From the NCBI GenBank assembly GCA_023266075.1, contig JAHFRX010000005.1, positions 854 through 22,729 on the forward strand: a stretch of DNA of 21,876 nt. Direction: 5' to 3'. Both the position numbers and the translations under genes were made by a program. Positions 14,952 to 21,876 of the stretch are shown one piece after another. Position 1 is the stretch's first letter, and each line of letters starts with the position of its first letter. The notes under the pieces were generated by a model. It had not been told where the DNA came from. It was given only the letters and a program-made list of their open reading frames with translations, and ran no database searches. Origin of the DNA: Legionellaceae bacterium (lineage in GTDB: Bacteria > Pseudomonadota > Gammaproteobacteria > Legionellales > Legionellaceae).

Positions 14952-15633
14952 TCATGGTATCACGAGTCACAATGGTTGCTAATTTTTCTTCACTCCAACG
15001 TTCTGTTCCTGCAGGACGCAAGGGTAAAATCATGAAACGTGACTTTTGATTAGAATCATGCACTCGTACTTCCACATCAGCAGGGATAATAGTACCAAAT
15101 TCAGCCAATACTTCTCGTGGCCACCGCACCAAACGACGGCGGTAATTGGGTCTTTCATACCAAGCGGGTGCAAAACCTAATACGGGTCGCGGGTAGCAAG
15201 AACACAACGTGCATACCATGGTATTGTGTAGCTTGGGTGTATTTTCACATACGACAAAATTGGTGTAATCACTAGGCGTACCGGTTCCTGTTGGTTTTAA
15301 CCAATCAATTCCTAATTCTTTGCATGCGGAAGTACCATCAGCAAGTAAACGTTTTTTAAACTCAGGATCAACCCAAGCCCGCGCAACAATGCGCGCACCG
15401 CCTGAAGCATCCAGCGTATCATGCCACTCCATAAATCGTCGATAATCTTCTGCGGAAAATAAGCCTTTTTCAATAGATAAATCGCGAATTGTGGCCTCTA
15501 GTACACTAAACTCAAATGCCTCATCGGTTTCTTCAATTTTATCATGTTCATGTTCATGTTCATGTTCATGGCTGTGACTGCGACCATTCGCGTGATCATG
15601 AGAATGACCATGTCCATTTTTAGGTTTACTCAT
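14893..15633 (-). CDS. scnC: thiocyanate hydrolase gamma subunit (cobalt-binding, nitrile hydratase alpha-like)
   Basis: This is the catalytic subunit of thiocyanate hydrolase, which converts thiocyanate to carbonyl sulfide and ammonia. The 246-residue protein carries the metal-binding claw CTLCSC (141-146), the cobalt form, whose second and third cysteines are oxidised in the mature family enzymes. The context CTLCSCYPRPVLG, NYRRRLVRWPREVLAEFG and DSNQKSRF resembles ScnC as I recall it, rather than ordinary nitrile hydratase alpha. So do the length of about 245 and a His-rich N-terminus, with ten His between residues 8 and 30. The ATG at 15633 has AAGGAG 8 bases upstream; a TTG at 15639 is less likely. 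It is third in an scnB-scnA-scnC order. The C-terminus runs about 15 residues past the usual VTRDTMIGV ending and overlaps the ankyrin ORF. A nitrile hydratase-like activity is the alternative. Confidence 0.9.
   Translation of the reverse strand: MSKPKNGHGHSHDHANGRSHSHEHEHEHEHDKIEETDEAFEFSVLEATIRDLSIEKGLFSAEDYRRFMEWHDTLDASGGARIVARAWVDPEFKKRLLADGTSACKELGIDWLKPTGTGTPSDYTNFVVCENTPKLHNTMVCTLCSCYPRPVLGFAPAWYERPNYRRRLVRWPREVLAEFGTIIPADVEVRVHDSNQKSRFMILPLRPAGTERWSEEKLATIVTRDTMIGVSIPRIDWTTSSRPDSE
15543..15569. repeat. CATGTT hexanucleotide repeat encoding Glu-His repeats of ScnC
   Basis: Four perfect CATGTT units plus a partial fifth are read on the minus strand as alternating Glu-His codons in the His-rich N-terminus of scnC. 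Slippage would change the number of His residues in frame. Confidence 0.8.
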
Positions 15634-15658
15634 ATCCAATGCTCCTTATCTGGATTCG

Positions 15659-15949
15659 TTATTTTGGCGCAAAATCAAGCCACCGCTCTGAAAATTCAGT
15701 TTCTAGCGTGTCAATGGGTGCCCCGCCATAGTCTGTCCATAAATCAGTTAACTTAAAACGCACCATATAAAAAGGTTCTGCGCGCCCATTTTCTCGACCC
15801 CATGCTTCATCTTCAGGAATAACCCATTCAGGCCTAAACATGACGACTTCACCAGTGCAATGACGCGTGTACCCTTGCGTGCGCGTGTGAAACAAAGAGG
15901 GCAAGTCTTTTACAATTACTTGGTCACCAATTTTAAATTTTTTGCTCAT
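15659..15949 (-). CDS. scnA: thiocyanate hydrolase alpha subunit (C-terminal half of nitrile hydratase beta)
   Basis: This 96-residue subunit corresponds to the SH3-like C-terminal domain of nitrile hydratase beta. In thiocyanate hydrolase that domain is a separate polypeptide. The segment FKIGDQVIVKDLPSLFHTRT followed by YTRHCTGEVV, and the ending DTLETEFSERWLDFA, match ScnA blocks as I recall them (KFNVGDRVRIKDLPDLFYTRT, DTLETEIPERYLEKA). The recalled Thiobacillus protein is about 126 residues; this one lacks the N-terminal extension of about 30 residues. The ATG overlaps the scnB TGA (ATGA), implying coupled translation, with GGAG about 9 bases upstream. scnC follows after 25 bases. It should form part of a heterotrimeric unit with ScnB and ScnC. 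Confidence 0.9.
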   Translation of the reverse strand: MSKKFKIGDQVIVKDLPSLFHTRTQGYTRHCTGEVVMFRPEWVIPEDEAWGRENGRAEPFYMVRFKLTDLWTDYGGAPIDTLETEFSERWLDFAPK

Positions 15950-16356
15950 CTGACATACTCCTCACGTCGTCTTACTTGATCCATTTTGTTGATGAGTTCA
16001 TCTGGTGTAATCAGCCCTTTGTCAATCAACATTTTTGTAGTGGCTAACAACCATCTTGCATAATAAGGGGTTCCATAGTAAATAACCTCGCCTAAATCAT
16101 TTTCACGTCGACGCCTTTCTTCGGCATTCCAATGGCCTCGCCAGGCTAAACATTCTGCAACACAATGAGTGCTTTTTTCCCAGAAGGCTGTTTTATGGCT
16201 GCTCTTATCCAGTGGGCCATCTGGTTCACCACCCACATCATGTACTACATGTAAAATAGCTTGTGCTTGTTGCTGTGTGATAGTTAACGGTACATCCATC
16301 CGTTTATTGGTTATTACAAGCGCCAATAATGCTTCATAATCCGATTTTTTAGTCAT
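15946..16356 (-). CDS. scnB: thiocyanate hydrolase beta subunit (N-terminal half of nitrile hydratase beta)
   Basis: This 136-residue subunit corresponds to the helical N-terminal half of nitrile hydratase beta. The diagnostic stretch is VHDVGGEPDGPL (about 53-64), then ECLAWRGHWNAEERRR, YYGTPYYARWLLATTKMLIDKGLIT and ELINKM. These closely follow ScnB as I recall it (PHDVGGEADVPI, ECLAWRGVWTAEERRR, GMPYYGRWLL). A conventional nitrile hydratase beta would be one chain of about 220 residues; here the two halves are separate genes, as in thiocyanate hydrolase. A strong GGGAGAG lies 4 bases before the ATG. The ATG overlaps the transporter stop (ATGA), and the gene's own stop overlaps the scnA start. 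Confidence 0.9.
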   Translation of the reverse strand: MTKKSDYEALLALVITNKRMDVPLTITQQQAQAILHVVHDVGGEPDGPLDKSSHKTAFWEKSTHCVAECLAWRGHWNAEERRRRENDLGEVIYYGTPYYARWLLATTKMLIDKGLITPDELINKMDQVRRREEYVR

Positions 16357-17405
16357 TTTACTCTCCCTGGAACTGCTTCAATGTTTAAATACTTATACAG
16401 TGCAGCAGAAATAAACCAACAAACAATGAACAACAGAATAATATAATAACCCAGATCACTCAAGTGAGCATTTAGCTTTTGAATTGCATCCCATAACCAT
16501 CCTTTTGCATGAAAAGTTTCAACGATAAGTCCCAACGCCTCCATACTTCCAATAAACAAAGCGACGACAACAGAAACAAAAGTAATAGTCAAGTTGTAAT
16601 ACAACTTACGAATGGGTTTTAAAAAAGCCCATCCATAAGCACCAAGCATTAAAATGCAATCCGTGGTATCAACCAAAGTCATGCCCGCCGTAAAGAGTGC
16701 AGGAAATACTAAGATAGTCCAAGTTGACATACCATTTAGAGTTTGTGATGCAGCAATTCCCAATAAAGCAATTTCAGTTGCAGTATCAAATCCAATGCCA
16801 AATAAAAAGCCAATGAAGTACATATGCCAGCTTTTTGTAACCAAGCGAAAAAATGCACGAAAATAACGCGATAAAAACCCTCGTTGATCAATTAAGGTTT
16901 CAATCGCTTCTTCATTGTAATTTTTTCCCTGACGAACATGCTTAAATGTTTTCCATATTGAAAAGAAAATGAATAAATTAATCATGGCGATGAGCAATAA
17001 AAAAACAGCAGAAATTGACGTGCAAATCACCCCTGCTGTACGATGCCAAGCATTGTTCATTAATGTGAATGTTGTTACCGCAACCACGATGGTTGCAATC
17101 ACAACAATGGTTGAATGACCAAGAGAAAAGAACAACCCTAATGAAATAGGTTTTTTACCTTCTTGCATCAATTTGCGCGTTACATTATCAATGGCAGCAA
17201 TATGATCCGCGTCAACTGCATGGCGTAATCCAAACGTATAAGCCAAAATTGCGGTGCTGAATAAGAAGGGATTGTCATGCAACGCATAATAGGCCCAAAG
17301 CCAGACAAGACTTGTATAGGCAAAAAGAATAACATAAAGCCCAATAACTTTATAACGAAAATCGTTTGATTGATCATTAAATAAAGAGGTCAGTCTTATT
17401 CGCAT
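16353..17405 (-). CDS. NiCoT-family nickel/cobalt permease (HoxN/NhlF-like)
   Basis: This is an inner-membrane, proton-motive-force-dependent importer of Co2+ and/or Ni2+. The 350-residue protein has the family signatures: LRHAVDADHIAAIDNV with the His-x4-Asp-His metal motif, FSLGHSTIVV, GIGFDTATEIALL, and AGMTLVDTTDCI. About eight hydrophobic segments are visible, the first at about residues 17-41. The length agrees with NhlF, the cobalt transporter encoded beside a cobalt nitrile hydratase in Rhodococcus. Here it lies directly upstream of scnB with an ATGA overlap, so cobalt for thiocyanate hydrolase is the likely cargo. It heads the operon, 79 bases after deoB. Its ATG at 17405 has a poor ribosome binding site, and AT-rich sequence (TATTTATATAAAAT) lies immediately upstream. 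Confidence 0.93.
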   Translation of the reverse strand: MRIRLTSLFNDQSNDFRYKVIGLYVILFAYTSLVWLWAYYALHDNPFLFSTAILAYTFGLRHAVDADHIAAIDNVTRKLMQEGKKPISLGLFFSLGHSTIVVIATIVVAVTTFTLMNNAWHRTAGVICTSISAVFLLLIAMINLFIFFSIWKTFKHVRQGKNYNEEAIETLIDQRGFLSRYFRAFFRLVTKSWHMYFIGFLFGIGFDTATEIALLGIAASQTLNGMSTWTILVFPALFTAGMTLVDTTDCILMLGAYGWAFLKPIRKLYYNLTITFVSVVVALFIGSMEALGLIVETFHAKGWLWDAIQKLNAHLSDLGYYIILLFIVCWFISAALYKYLNIEAVPGRVK

Positions 17406-17484
17406 ATTTTATATAAATATCCATTGATGAGCTATAGTCCAAGCCAAGAAAATCGTACCACGACATGGAATTGATGACAAGCCC

Positions 17485-18696
17485 TTACACTGATAAAAAA
17501 GAAATACCATGTGATATAGGCGCTAATTCGAGATACTCCGCAATGCTTTGTCCAACATCAGCAAACGTTTCGCGACGCCCGATAAATTTCCCCTGAAGAC
17601 CGGGACCAAACGCTAAGACCGGAATATGCTCTCGCGTATGATCACTACCAGGAAAAGTGGGATCACAACCATGATCTGCAGCAATCATGACAACATCGCC
17701 AGGATTTAAAATACGCTCTAACTCAGGGATACGCGCATCAAACGCCTCTAGTGCATTTGCATACCCGAACACATCACGACGATGACCATAAGAAGAATCA
17801 AAATCAACAAAATTCGTAAACACTAAACTTCCCGAGGGTGCCGTTTTCATGACGTCAATGGTTTTATCAAACAATGCTAAATTGCCATCTGCTTTAAACG
17901 TATGTGTCATGCCTTGATGTGCAAAAATATCTGCGGTTTTACCAATCGCAACAACATCACGTCCCGCCGCTTTCAGATAATCGAGTAACGTTTTTTCTGG
18001 CGGAGGGATGGAGTAATCCTTACGATTTCCAGTGCGCTTAAAATGTCCTGGTGTACCGATAAATGGACGAGCAATCACACGCCCAATCGCATATTCATCT
18101 ACCAATTCACGCGCAAGCTCACAGAGTGCATAGAGGCGTTCTAAGCCAAACGTCTCTTCATGCGCTGCAATTTGAAACACACTATCTGCCGAGGTATACA
18201 CGATAGGCTTGCTACTTTCACAGTGCAACGCACCTAATTCTTGAATAATATCTGTCCCAGAGGCATGCTTTTCACCTAATACACCCGGCAAATCAGCACG
18301 CGCTATCAATGCATCAATCAATGGTTTAGGAAAACAAGGCCGTATATTGGGAAAATATCCCCACTCAAATAACACAGGAACACCTGCAAGCTCCCAGTGA
18401 CCGCTTGGTGTGTCTTTGCCATAGCTTTGTTCAACAGCATAACCATAATATCCCTCAGGATCACCTAAAGTTGCTAGGTCAATGAGTGGCTCACCAGAAC
18501 TTGCAATCGCCGCATGGTACAATCCTAAACGCGCGAGATTAGGCAACTTTAATTCACCTCGAGCCACATGTCCGTCACGGCACGCCGTAACAATATGACC
18601 AAAGGTATTCGCCCCTTCATCTTGATAGCGTTTCGCATCAATACTCGCGCCAATCCCGAAAGAATCCATCAGCAATATGCAAACACGACGAAACAT
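17485..18696 (-). CDS. deoB: phosphopentomutase
   Basis: The enzyme interconverts (deoxy)ribose-1-phosphate and -5-phosphate, linking nucleoside breakdown to central carbon metabolism. The 403-residue protein of the alkaline-phosphatase superfamily has MDSFGIGA with metal ligand Asp11, GKDTPSGHWE with the phosphorylated Thr96, YTSADSVFQIAAHEETFG, NFVDFDSSYGHRRD, and the metal-binding ADHGCDPTFPGSDHTREHIP. All match E. coli DeoB, and the length is standard. The ATG at 18696 has AAGGA about 8 bases upstream. It starts 19 bases after the MFS transporter on the same strand, so the two are probably co-transcribed. This suggests the transporter brings in nucleosides. No nucleoside phosphorylase lies in the window. 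Confidence 0.96.
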   Translation of the reverse strand: MFRRVCILLMDSFGIGASIDAKRYQDEGANTFGHIVTACRDGHVARGELKLPNLARLGLYHAAIASSGEPLIDLATLGDPEGYYGYAVEQSYGKDTPSGHWELAGVPVLFEWGYFPNIRPCFPKPLIDALIARADLPGVLGEKHASGTDIIQELGALHCESSKPIVYTSADSVFQIAAHEETFGLERLYALCELARELVDEYAIGRVIARPFIGTPGHFKRTGNRKDYSIPPPEKTLLDYLKAAGRDVVAIGKTADIFAHQGMTHTFKADGNLALFDKTIDVMKTAPSGSLVFTNFVDFDSSYGHRRDVFGYANALEAFDARIPELERILNPGDVVMIAADHGCDPTFPGSDHTREHIPVLAFGPGLQGKFIGRRETFADVGQSIAEYLELAPISHGISFLSV

Positions 18697-18715
18697 ACTA
18701 TTTTCCTTGTGAAGA

Positions 18716-19981
18716 TCAACGATGAGGCTCCTTCAAACCAAACAGCACTAAAAATGCAATAAAAAAGCTGATCGGTAAAATGAGTGTTGCCAACTGATAT
18801 GCTGCTAAAGAGTAACTCGGCGCACCATTGATGATTTTTACGGCACTGTCTTGCATGAGCACAAAACCATAGATATTTTGGTAAACAATATACCCACCCT
18901 GCAAAATAATGGAAACAAGACTAATTGAGGAAGCAATCAACATCGGTTGGCTTTTTTCTGCGACCAAAGGAAAACTAATGACCTGTGAAGATGTCGCCAA
19001 TCCTAGTAAAAAGAATAATACGGCCATGCCTGATACGGTGACGGGTACATATAAGATAGCAAGTGCTATCGATAAGGATACTAGCGCACCCGTCTGCATG
19101 GGTAACAAACGTCGACCCATTTTATCGGACCAAAATCCAATCAAAGGACCACCGACCATGGCACCCAAAAATAACATACCATTCACCATAGCCGCTTTCT
19201 CTTGCGTCACACTCAAACGTTGTGCCAGATACAATTGCCCCATCACAGCACCGAATATCGCAACACCCATATTCATCAAGCTTGCATACAATCCAGAGAG
19301 AAAAGTCTCACGGTTTAAATATGCTTTTTTTGTGAGTTGCAGCAAATTAATTTTTTCCACCATAGGCTCACGATAATCGTCTGGCTTATCTTGAATCAAC
19401 CGAAGCATTGCAATTAACATCACAACCCCCATCCAACTCACATTGATTAATGCATCACGCCAACCGATATTGAGCACAAGTTTCATGAGTGGATATTGTG
19501 CTAGCATCCCGCCAGACATCGCCATCGTGACGACAATACCTGTGACAAAAGCCATTTGTTTGGGTAAAAACCACCGTGTTGCAATACGAATCGGTCCTAA
19601 AAAGCAAAAAGCGCTTCCGATTCCAATGACAAATCGGCATAAAAAAGCAATTGTGAAGGATTCTGTCCGCGCTAAAACAAACGTACTTAATACACAAAAA
19701 AACATCGCCCAGATCAGCATTTTTTTCGCAGAATAGCGATCGAGCAAAATACCAGCAGCAAATAAGAAAATAACATTTGACAAGTAATAAGCACTTGATA
19801 AATATACCATTTTATCTGCTACAATATGAAAATCGCGCATCACTTGATCCGCAATAGAAGCAAACATAGTGCCTTGAATAAACTCATAAAAAAACAACAG
19901 CGATGCAGCAAAGCATACGACCCAAGGTCGCCAAGTTCGTTTTTGTTGTGTTAGTTCCGTTGCAGCGTCGATCATTTCCAT
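18716..19981 (-). CDS. MFS transporter, possibly nucleoside-related (Pht-like)
   Basis: This 421-residue protein has about 12 hydrophobic segments in two halves. MFS signatures include LLDRYSAKKMLIW after TM2 and the matching GFWSDKMGRRLLP in the second half. Features such as LLFFYEFIQGTMF in TM1 recall Legionella and Coxiella MFS carriers, including the Pht phagosomal transporters, but I cannot assign a subfamily firmly. Because deoB follows after 19 bases, nucleosides are a plausible substrate; this is inference. I chose the ATG at 19981 because a perfect AAGGAGG lies 8 bases upstream. In-frame starts at 20002 (ATG) and 20014 (GTG) would place that signal inside the gene. The 225-base gap to fadH shows no clear terminator or promoter. 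Confidence 0.88.
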   Translation of the reverse strand: MEMIDAATELTQQKRTWRPWVVCFAASLLFFYEFIQGTMFASIADQVMRDFHIVADKMVYLSSAYYLSNVIFLFAAGILLDRYSAKKMLIWAMFFCVLSTFVLARTESFTIAFLCRFVIGIGSAFCFLGPIRIATRWFLPKQMAFVTGIVVTMAMSGGMLAQYPLMKLVLNIGWRDALINVSWMGVVMLIAMLRLIQDKPDDYREPMVEKINLLQLTKKAYLNRETFLSGLYASLMNMGVAIFGAVMGQLYLAQRLSVTQEKAAMVNGMLFLGAMVGGPLIGFWSDKMGRRLLPMQTGALVSLSIALAILYVPVTVSGMAVLFFLLGLATSSQVISFPLVAEKSQPMLIASSISLVSIILQGGYIVYQNIYGFVLMQDSAVKIINGAPSYSLAAYQLATLILPISFFIAFLVLFGLKEPHR

Positions 19982-19989
19982 CTTTTTTT

Positions 19990-19996
19990 CCTCCTT
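19990..19996 (-). promoter_or_regulatory. consensus ribosome binding site of the MFS gene
   Basis: AAGGAGG lies 8 bases before the ATG at 19981, the strongest Shine-Dalgarno sequence noticed in the window. It fixes the start downstream of the in-frame ATG at 20002. Confidence 0.8.
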
Positions 19997-20206
19997 GTTC
20001 ATTAAAAGACTCACAATGTTTTCACGAATAAATTATCAAATACAACTCACAACACAACCACCTAACACTTTCTGCAAAAGCAGGCGCGCCACATTGTAAC
20101 AAATTTTCAATCAGAAGGATATCTCAAGAAATACCATGCACAGAGCTCACCGGCACGTGAGGTTCAGTGTTTTTTTGTCTCGTACGAAGTCTTCATTTAT
20201 CAGATT

Positions 20207-21876
20207 TTAAATTATTGCTGCCAATTGACACGCTTGGGCTATCGCATGTCGCGCATCAAGTTCAAGTGCTTTATAAGCACCTCCAATACGGTGAACTGAG
20301 CGACCATACGCTTTCAGTGGTTCATACAAATCATACAATGCAATTTGACCCGCACAGATAATCACCGAATCCACCGCTAACGTTTGTGGTTTTTTATCAA
20401 TTTCGATATGCAAGCCCGCATCATCAATACCCACATAAGTCACGCCATTGAGCATCTTCACCCGATGATGCTTGAGACTAAGACGATGGATCCAGCCCGT
20501 TGTTTTACCGAGTCGCCCACCCATTTTTTCTTTTTTACGTTGTAAAAGATAAACTTCTCGCGTCACTTTTGGTGGTTGCGGCGGCACGACACCACCTCTT
20601 TTAGAGAGCGTAATATCAATGCCCCATTCTTGATAAAACGCCTCTTTCGTGTACGCGTGACTCACCAACCATTCTGCAATGTCAAAGCCAATCCCACCTG
20701 CACCAATAATAGCAACACGTGGGCCAGGCGTTCTCACACCGTTCATCACCTCTAAATATGTCATCACAGAAGCATGTGACATACCTGTAATTTTCGGAAT
20801 ACGTGGTATCACACCCGTTGATAATACAACCTCATCAAATCTTTTTAACATCTCGAACGTTGCCGCTGTATCCAGACAGACTTTGACTTGATACTTCTCC
20901 AGCTGGTATGCAAAATACGTTAACGTATGTTCAAAATCTTCCTTTCCTGGAATTTTTTTAGCAATGTTAAACTGCCCACCTATGCGAGATGATTTTTCAA
21001 ACAACGTCACCTCATGCCCACGTGAAGCCGCTGTCGTTGCAAAGGCAAGCCCTGCAGGTCCTGCGCCTACTACCGCGATACGTTTTGGTGTATTTACTGT
21101 TGTGTACACCAATGTTGTTTCGTGACAAGCACGTGGATTAACTAAACAGGAAGCTGTTTTATTCACAAACACACGGTCAAGACATGCTTGATTGCACGCG
21201 ATACACACATTAATTGCACGAGACTCACCATTTTTTGCTTTACGAACAAATGCTGCGTCTGCAAGAAAAGGTCTGGCCATAGAAATCATATCAGCACACT
21301 CTGTTTTAAGTGTTACCTCAGCAATTTCTGGCGTATTAATTCGATTCGAAGTAATCAAAGGAATCGTGACTTCTGCTTTAAGGCGTTTTGTAATAGATAC
21401 AAAAGCTGCCGGTGGTACCATGGTCGCAATGGTGGGCACGCGCGCCTCATGCCAACCAATCCCTGTATTAATAAAAGTAGCACCCACTGCCTCAATCGCT
21501 TTAGCCAGTGTCACTACCTCAAGCCAGGAGCTACCATCAGGAATTAAATCTAACATCGACAAGCGATAAATAATGATAAACGACTTACCGACACGCTCTC
21601 GCACGGCGCGCACAATCTCCGTTGCAAAACGTGAGCGATGCTCAAAATCTCCACCCCATTTATCATTACGGTGATTCGTATGCGTCACTAAAAATTGATT
21701 AATTAAATACCCTTCGCTCCCCATAATTTCAACACCATCATAGCCAGCCTCTTGAGCAAGAAGTGCACATCGCACAAAATGTGAAATGGTTTTTTGAATT
21801 CTTCGCTGACTCATGGGCCACGGTGTAAACGGACTGATAGGAGACTTCAGGCGTGAGGGCGCAACAATAAAAGGAT
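20207..21876 (-). CDS. fadH: NADPH-dependent 2,4-dienoyl-CoA reductase, missing its N-terminus at the window edge
   Basis: The enzyme reduces 2,4-dienoyl-CoA during beta-oxidation of unsaturated fatty acids, using FMN, FAD and a 4Fe-4S cluster. The frame is open to the window end: 20 codons upstream of an internal ATG at 21814 read VAPSRLKSPISPFTP, which matches the family, so that ATG is not the start. About 555 of an expected 670 residues are visible. The Old Yellow Enzyme-like barrel shows GYDGVEIMGSEGYLINQF, IIYRLSMLDL and GIGWHEAR. The iron-sulfur cysteines are in CIACNQACLDRVF and CLVNPRAC. Then come the FAD fold GAGPAGLAF, the NADPH fold GAGGIGFD, and the LGKTTGWIHR and LDARHAIAQ blocks. 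All follow E. coli FadH. No acyl-CoA dehydrogenase neighbour is visible. Confidence 0.93.
   Translation of the reverse strand, partial: PFIVAPSRLKSPISPFTPWPMSQRRIQKTISHFVRCALLAQEAGYDGVEIMGSEGYLINQFLVTHTNHRNDKWGGDFEHRSRFATEIVRAVRERVGKSFIIIYRLSMLDLIPDGSSWLEVVTLAKAIEAVGATFINTGIGWHEARVPTIATMVPPAAFVSITKRLKAEVTIPLITSNRINTPEIAEVTLKTECADMISMARPFLADAAFVRKAKNGESRAINVCIACNQACLDRVFVNKTASCLVNPRACHETTLVYTTVNTPKRIAVVGAGPAGLAFATTAASRGHEVTLFEKSSRIGGQFNIAKKIPGKEDFEHTLTYFAYQLEKYQVKVCLDTAATFEMLKRFDEVVLSTGVIPRIPKITGMSHASVMTYLEVMNGVRTPGPRVAIIGAGGIGFDIAEWLVSHAYTKEAFYQEWGIDITLSKRGGVVPPQPPKVTREVYLLQRKKEKMGGRLGKTTGWIHRLSLKHHRVKMLNGVTYVGIDDAGLHIEIDKKPQTLAVDSVIICAGQIALYDLYEPLKAYGRSVHRIGGAYKALELDARHAIAQACQLAAII

Noticed and set aside
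14893..16356. Annotation of the three genes as a nitrile hydratase with a split or frameshifted beta subunit
   Set aside because: The split point, gene order, ECLAWRG-x-W-x-AEERRR and KDLPSLFHTRT motifs, and His-rich alpha-like subunit fit thiocyanate hydrolase ScnB-ScnA-ScnC, and the two beta halves are linked by a clean ATGA overlap rather than a frameshift.
20120..20180. Short inverted repeat (CTCAC/GTGAG) followed by seven T on the plus strand as a terminator
   Set aside because: The stem is only 5 bp, the T-run is about a dozen bases away, and both neighbouring genes are on the minus strand, so it would terminate nothing.
21752..21814. ATG at 21814 as the start of fadH
   Set aside because: The frame continues upstream with family-like sequence (VAPSRLKSPISPF) to the window edge, and the protein would lack part of the barrel domain.

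Overview
The window reads as chromosomal DNA of a gammaproteobacterium. RdgC, a bimodular (type II) QueF, WrbA, BamD and HslVU are all gammaproteobacterial in character. The DNA is moderately AT-rich. It also carries a very large LRR / cysteine-protease / AAA ATPase gene of the kind found in intracellular Legionellales (Legionella, Coxiellaceae, Berkiella-like bacteria). That lineage is an inference from gene content, not something proved here.

Layout. Positions 1-2771 (minus strand) hold the start of maeB (malic enzyme), rpmE (zinc-binding L31) and a tight wrbA-xth2-xthA unit with two different exonuclease III-family genes overlapping by a few bases. Positions 2865-4650 (plus strand) hold rdgC and queF. 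Positions 4657-7449 (minus) hold hslV-hslU, followed by bamD. A near-consensus heat-shock (sigma-32) promoter lies just upstream of hslV. Positions 7554-14546 (minus) are one uninterrupted 2330-codon gene. Positions 14598-17405 (minus) form an operon: NiCoT-family cobalt/nickel permease, scnB, scnA, scnC (the three subunits of cobalt thiocyanate hydrolase) and a small ankyrin-repeat ORF that starts inside scnC. Positions 17485-19981 (minus) hold an MFS transporter followed by deoB. Positions 20207-21876 (minus) hold most of fadH (2,4-dienoyl-CoA reductase), cut by the window end.

How the genes work together. The transporter should supply Co to the ScnBAC hydrolase, which converts thiocyanate to carbonyl sulfide and ammonia; the His-rich N-terminus of ScnC may help handle the metal. 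The MFS-deoB pair suggests uptake of nucleosides and recycling of their pentose. HslVU is the heat-shock protease. The giant protein is the most novel item. It joins about six long LRR units, an Ala-Pro linker, a YopT/C58-like Cys-His-Asp protease domain, a degenerate AAA-like segment, two intact midasin/dynein-like (AAA_5-type) ATPase modules and a second papain-like Cys/His candidate at the C-terminus. It has no visible signal peptide and is best regarded as a candidate secreted effector or a new protease-ATPase machine.

No tRNA, rRNA, CRISPR array, insertion sequence or attachment site was seen, and no gene-free stretch exceeds about 200 bases.
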